Source: Gemmatimonadota bacterium (GTDB lineage: Bacteria > Gemmatimonadota > Gemmatimonadetes > Gemmatimonadales > Gemmatimonadaceae). Taken from it: a stretch of DNA of 64,000 bases. The DNA lies in NCBI GenBank assembly GCA_016704465.1, contig JADJAD010000007.1:186001-250000 (forward strand). Reading direction: 5' to 3'. The notes under the pieces are model-generated. The model was not told the DNA's origin. It saw nothing but the letters and a program-made list of their open reading frames with translations, and searched no databases. Positions 62,755 to 64,000 of this stretch are shown in pieces. The translations under genes and the position numbers were made by a program. The first letter of the stretch is position 1; every line of letters starts with the position of its first letter.

Positions 62755-64000
62755 ATGAGGACCGGCGCTTCGCTCGCCAACGTACTCTGGCTGGCCCGCA
62801 ACGCCGGCGCCGCCACCAGACTCGCGCGCGCGCTGGGCGACACCAAGGGCGCACAGACGCACTGGCTTGAAGCGGCAACTGCGCCGGCATGCGACCAGCG
62901 AATTCGGGCAACGCCACGACGTCGGCGGCATCCGGGACTACGACGACTTCGCCCGCCGTGTACCGCTCTGCGACTACGAGCACGTCGCCCCCTTCATTCC
63001 GCGGATCCTGCGCGGTGAGCACGACGTGCTGGCCTGCGGCACGGTGACCCACCTTGCCCCCACGAGCGGCTCGTCGGGAGGACGCAAGCTCATCCCCTTC
63101 ACGGCCACGCTACAGGAGGGATTCAGTGCCGCGGTCGGGGCGTGGATGGTCGACCTCGCGCGTCAGCGCCCGAGGCTGCTCGGCGGCCCAGCCTACTGGT
63201 CGGTTTCTCCGCTTGCCGAGGACGATGCCGGGCACGAGATGCTGACGCCGGGGCCACTTGCCGATCGTGCCGACGTCGCCCCGAACCCGCCGCCGTCAGC
63301 TGCAGTGCCCATCGGCTTCGCCGACGATGCCGACTACCTGGGCGGATCCTCGGCGTGGCTCGTGCGCCAGGCGCTCGCCGCCCCCGCGACGCTTCGCCAC
63401 GTGCGGGATACCGGCGCATTCTGGGCATTGACGGTGCTCGCCCTGCTGCGCCAGCGCGAGCTTCGCCTCATCTCCATCTGGCATCCGTCGTTTCTCGATC
63501 TCCTGGTGGATGCAGCCGCAGTGAACTGGCCGTTGCTGCTGGAAGCCGTTGCGAACGGCGAGTGTCCGTGGGCCGATGCGCTGCCCGCCGCGTCGCGCGA
63601 CGCCTGGCGGGTCGCTCCCGCTCCGGCACGCGCCAAGGAGCTGCGGCGCATCGGCGCCGCCGACTGGCCACGGTGGTGGCCGCGCCTGCAGGTCGTGAGC
63701 TGCTGGGGCGAACAGGCGGCGGAGGCCGGCTGGGCACGACTGCGACGTACGGTGCCCGGCGTCCTGGTGCAGGCCAAGGGGCTGCTCGCCACCGAGGGAG
63801 TGGTCACCATCCCGTTAGGCAGTCTCCACGTGCTGGCCGTGTCCTCCCACTACTACGAGTTCCTCGACGAACGGGGTGAGGTGCACCGCGCGCACCAGTT
63901 GGCACGCGGCCATCGCTACGAGGTGGTCGTCACGAACGGCGGCGGGCTGTGGCGCTATCGACTGGGTGACGTCGTCGAGTGTACCGGGCACGTGCGCACT
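62755..64000 (+). CDS. GH3-like acyl-acid-amido synthetase family protein (partial, frameshifted near 62868)
   Basis: From an ATG at 62755, MRTGASLANVLWL... is in one frame until about residue 38 (GAQTHW). One extra T near 62868 moves the rest to another frame that continues to the window end with FGQRHDVGGIRDYDDFARRV, the adenylation motif THLAPTSGSSGGRKLIPFT and a late LWRYRLGDVVECTG. This order matches the GH3 family, which activates carboxylic acids as adenylates and couples them to amines, often amino acids. The C-terminus is beyond the window. It closes the biosynthetic run. Confidence 0.82.

Noticed and set aside
1..64000. tRNA, rRNA, insertion sequences, prophage
   Set aside because: No cloverleaf, rRNA-like, transposase or integrase sequence was seen on either strand by eye; short or divergent copies could be missed.

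Overview
The window is uniformly GC-rich and densely coded. Secreted and lipoprotein enzymes, a SusC/SusD-type outer-membrane pair, several amidohydrolases, an S9 peptidase and a membrane-anchored SARP/BTAD-type regulator all occur together. This mix points to a Gram-negative heterotroph of the Gemmatimonadota type. That assignment is an inference from gene content; no rRNA or other phylogenetic marker is present. I saw no tRNA, rRNA, CRISPR array, insertion sequence or prophage.

Layout. 1-7.5 kb: partial PP2C phosphatase, serine hydrolase, TesB thioesterase, a K+ channel with RCK domain, a DUF3108 protein and two PAP2 phosphatases. 7.7-14.3 kb: a split fused MFS/spermidine-synthase-like gene, an amidohydrolase, a peptidoglycan amidase with SH3 domains, a MATE exporter and a small secreted protein. 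14.4-19.4 kb: a leftward run of hydantoinase/dihydropyrimidinase, DHDPS-like aldolase, AroM-like protein and YtcJ-type amidohydrolase, which looks like a catabolic unit. 19.6-25.5 kb: two small ORFs, a GltB-like FMN protein, an esterase and an S9 peptidase. 25.8-31.1 kb, mostly rightward: dienelactone hydrolase, penicillin acylase, DUF1080 protein and rsmD, with a leftward Uma2 gene. 31-42 kb: a propeller-amidohydrolase, a second serine hydrolase, a HELGH metallopeptidase, the SARP-type regulator, an MBL-fold lipoprotein and a flavin reductase. 42-50 kb: PEP carboxylase, a TPR protein, an RBBP9-like hydrolase with an extra C-terminal domain, DUF4399 and a second penicillin acylase. 50-55 kb: SusD and SusC. 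55-64 kb: a probable biosynthetic locus containing a Rieske oxygenase, three B12-type radical SAM enzymes, a GNAT, an acyltransferase-like protein and a GH3-type acyl-adenylating enzyme cut off by the window edge.

Two patterns cut across the annotation. First, at least six genes are split by what looks like a single-base frameshift (near 9290, 35790, 39850, 50110, 61640 and 62868), mostly in GC runs or short repeats. This suggests residual assembly indels, although local slippage is possible. Second, short tandem repeats of 9 or 12 bp, which keep frame, sit at gene ends; two of them (29782-29833 and 62664-62747) run through a stop codon. The 55-64 kb locus is the best candidate for an undescribed system.
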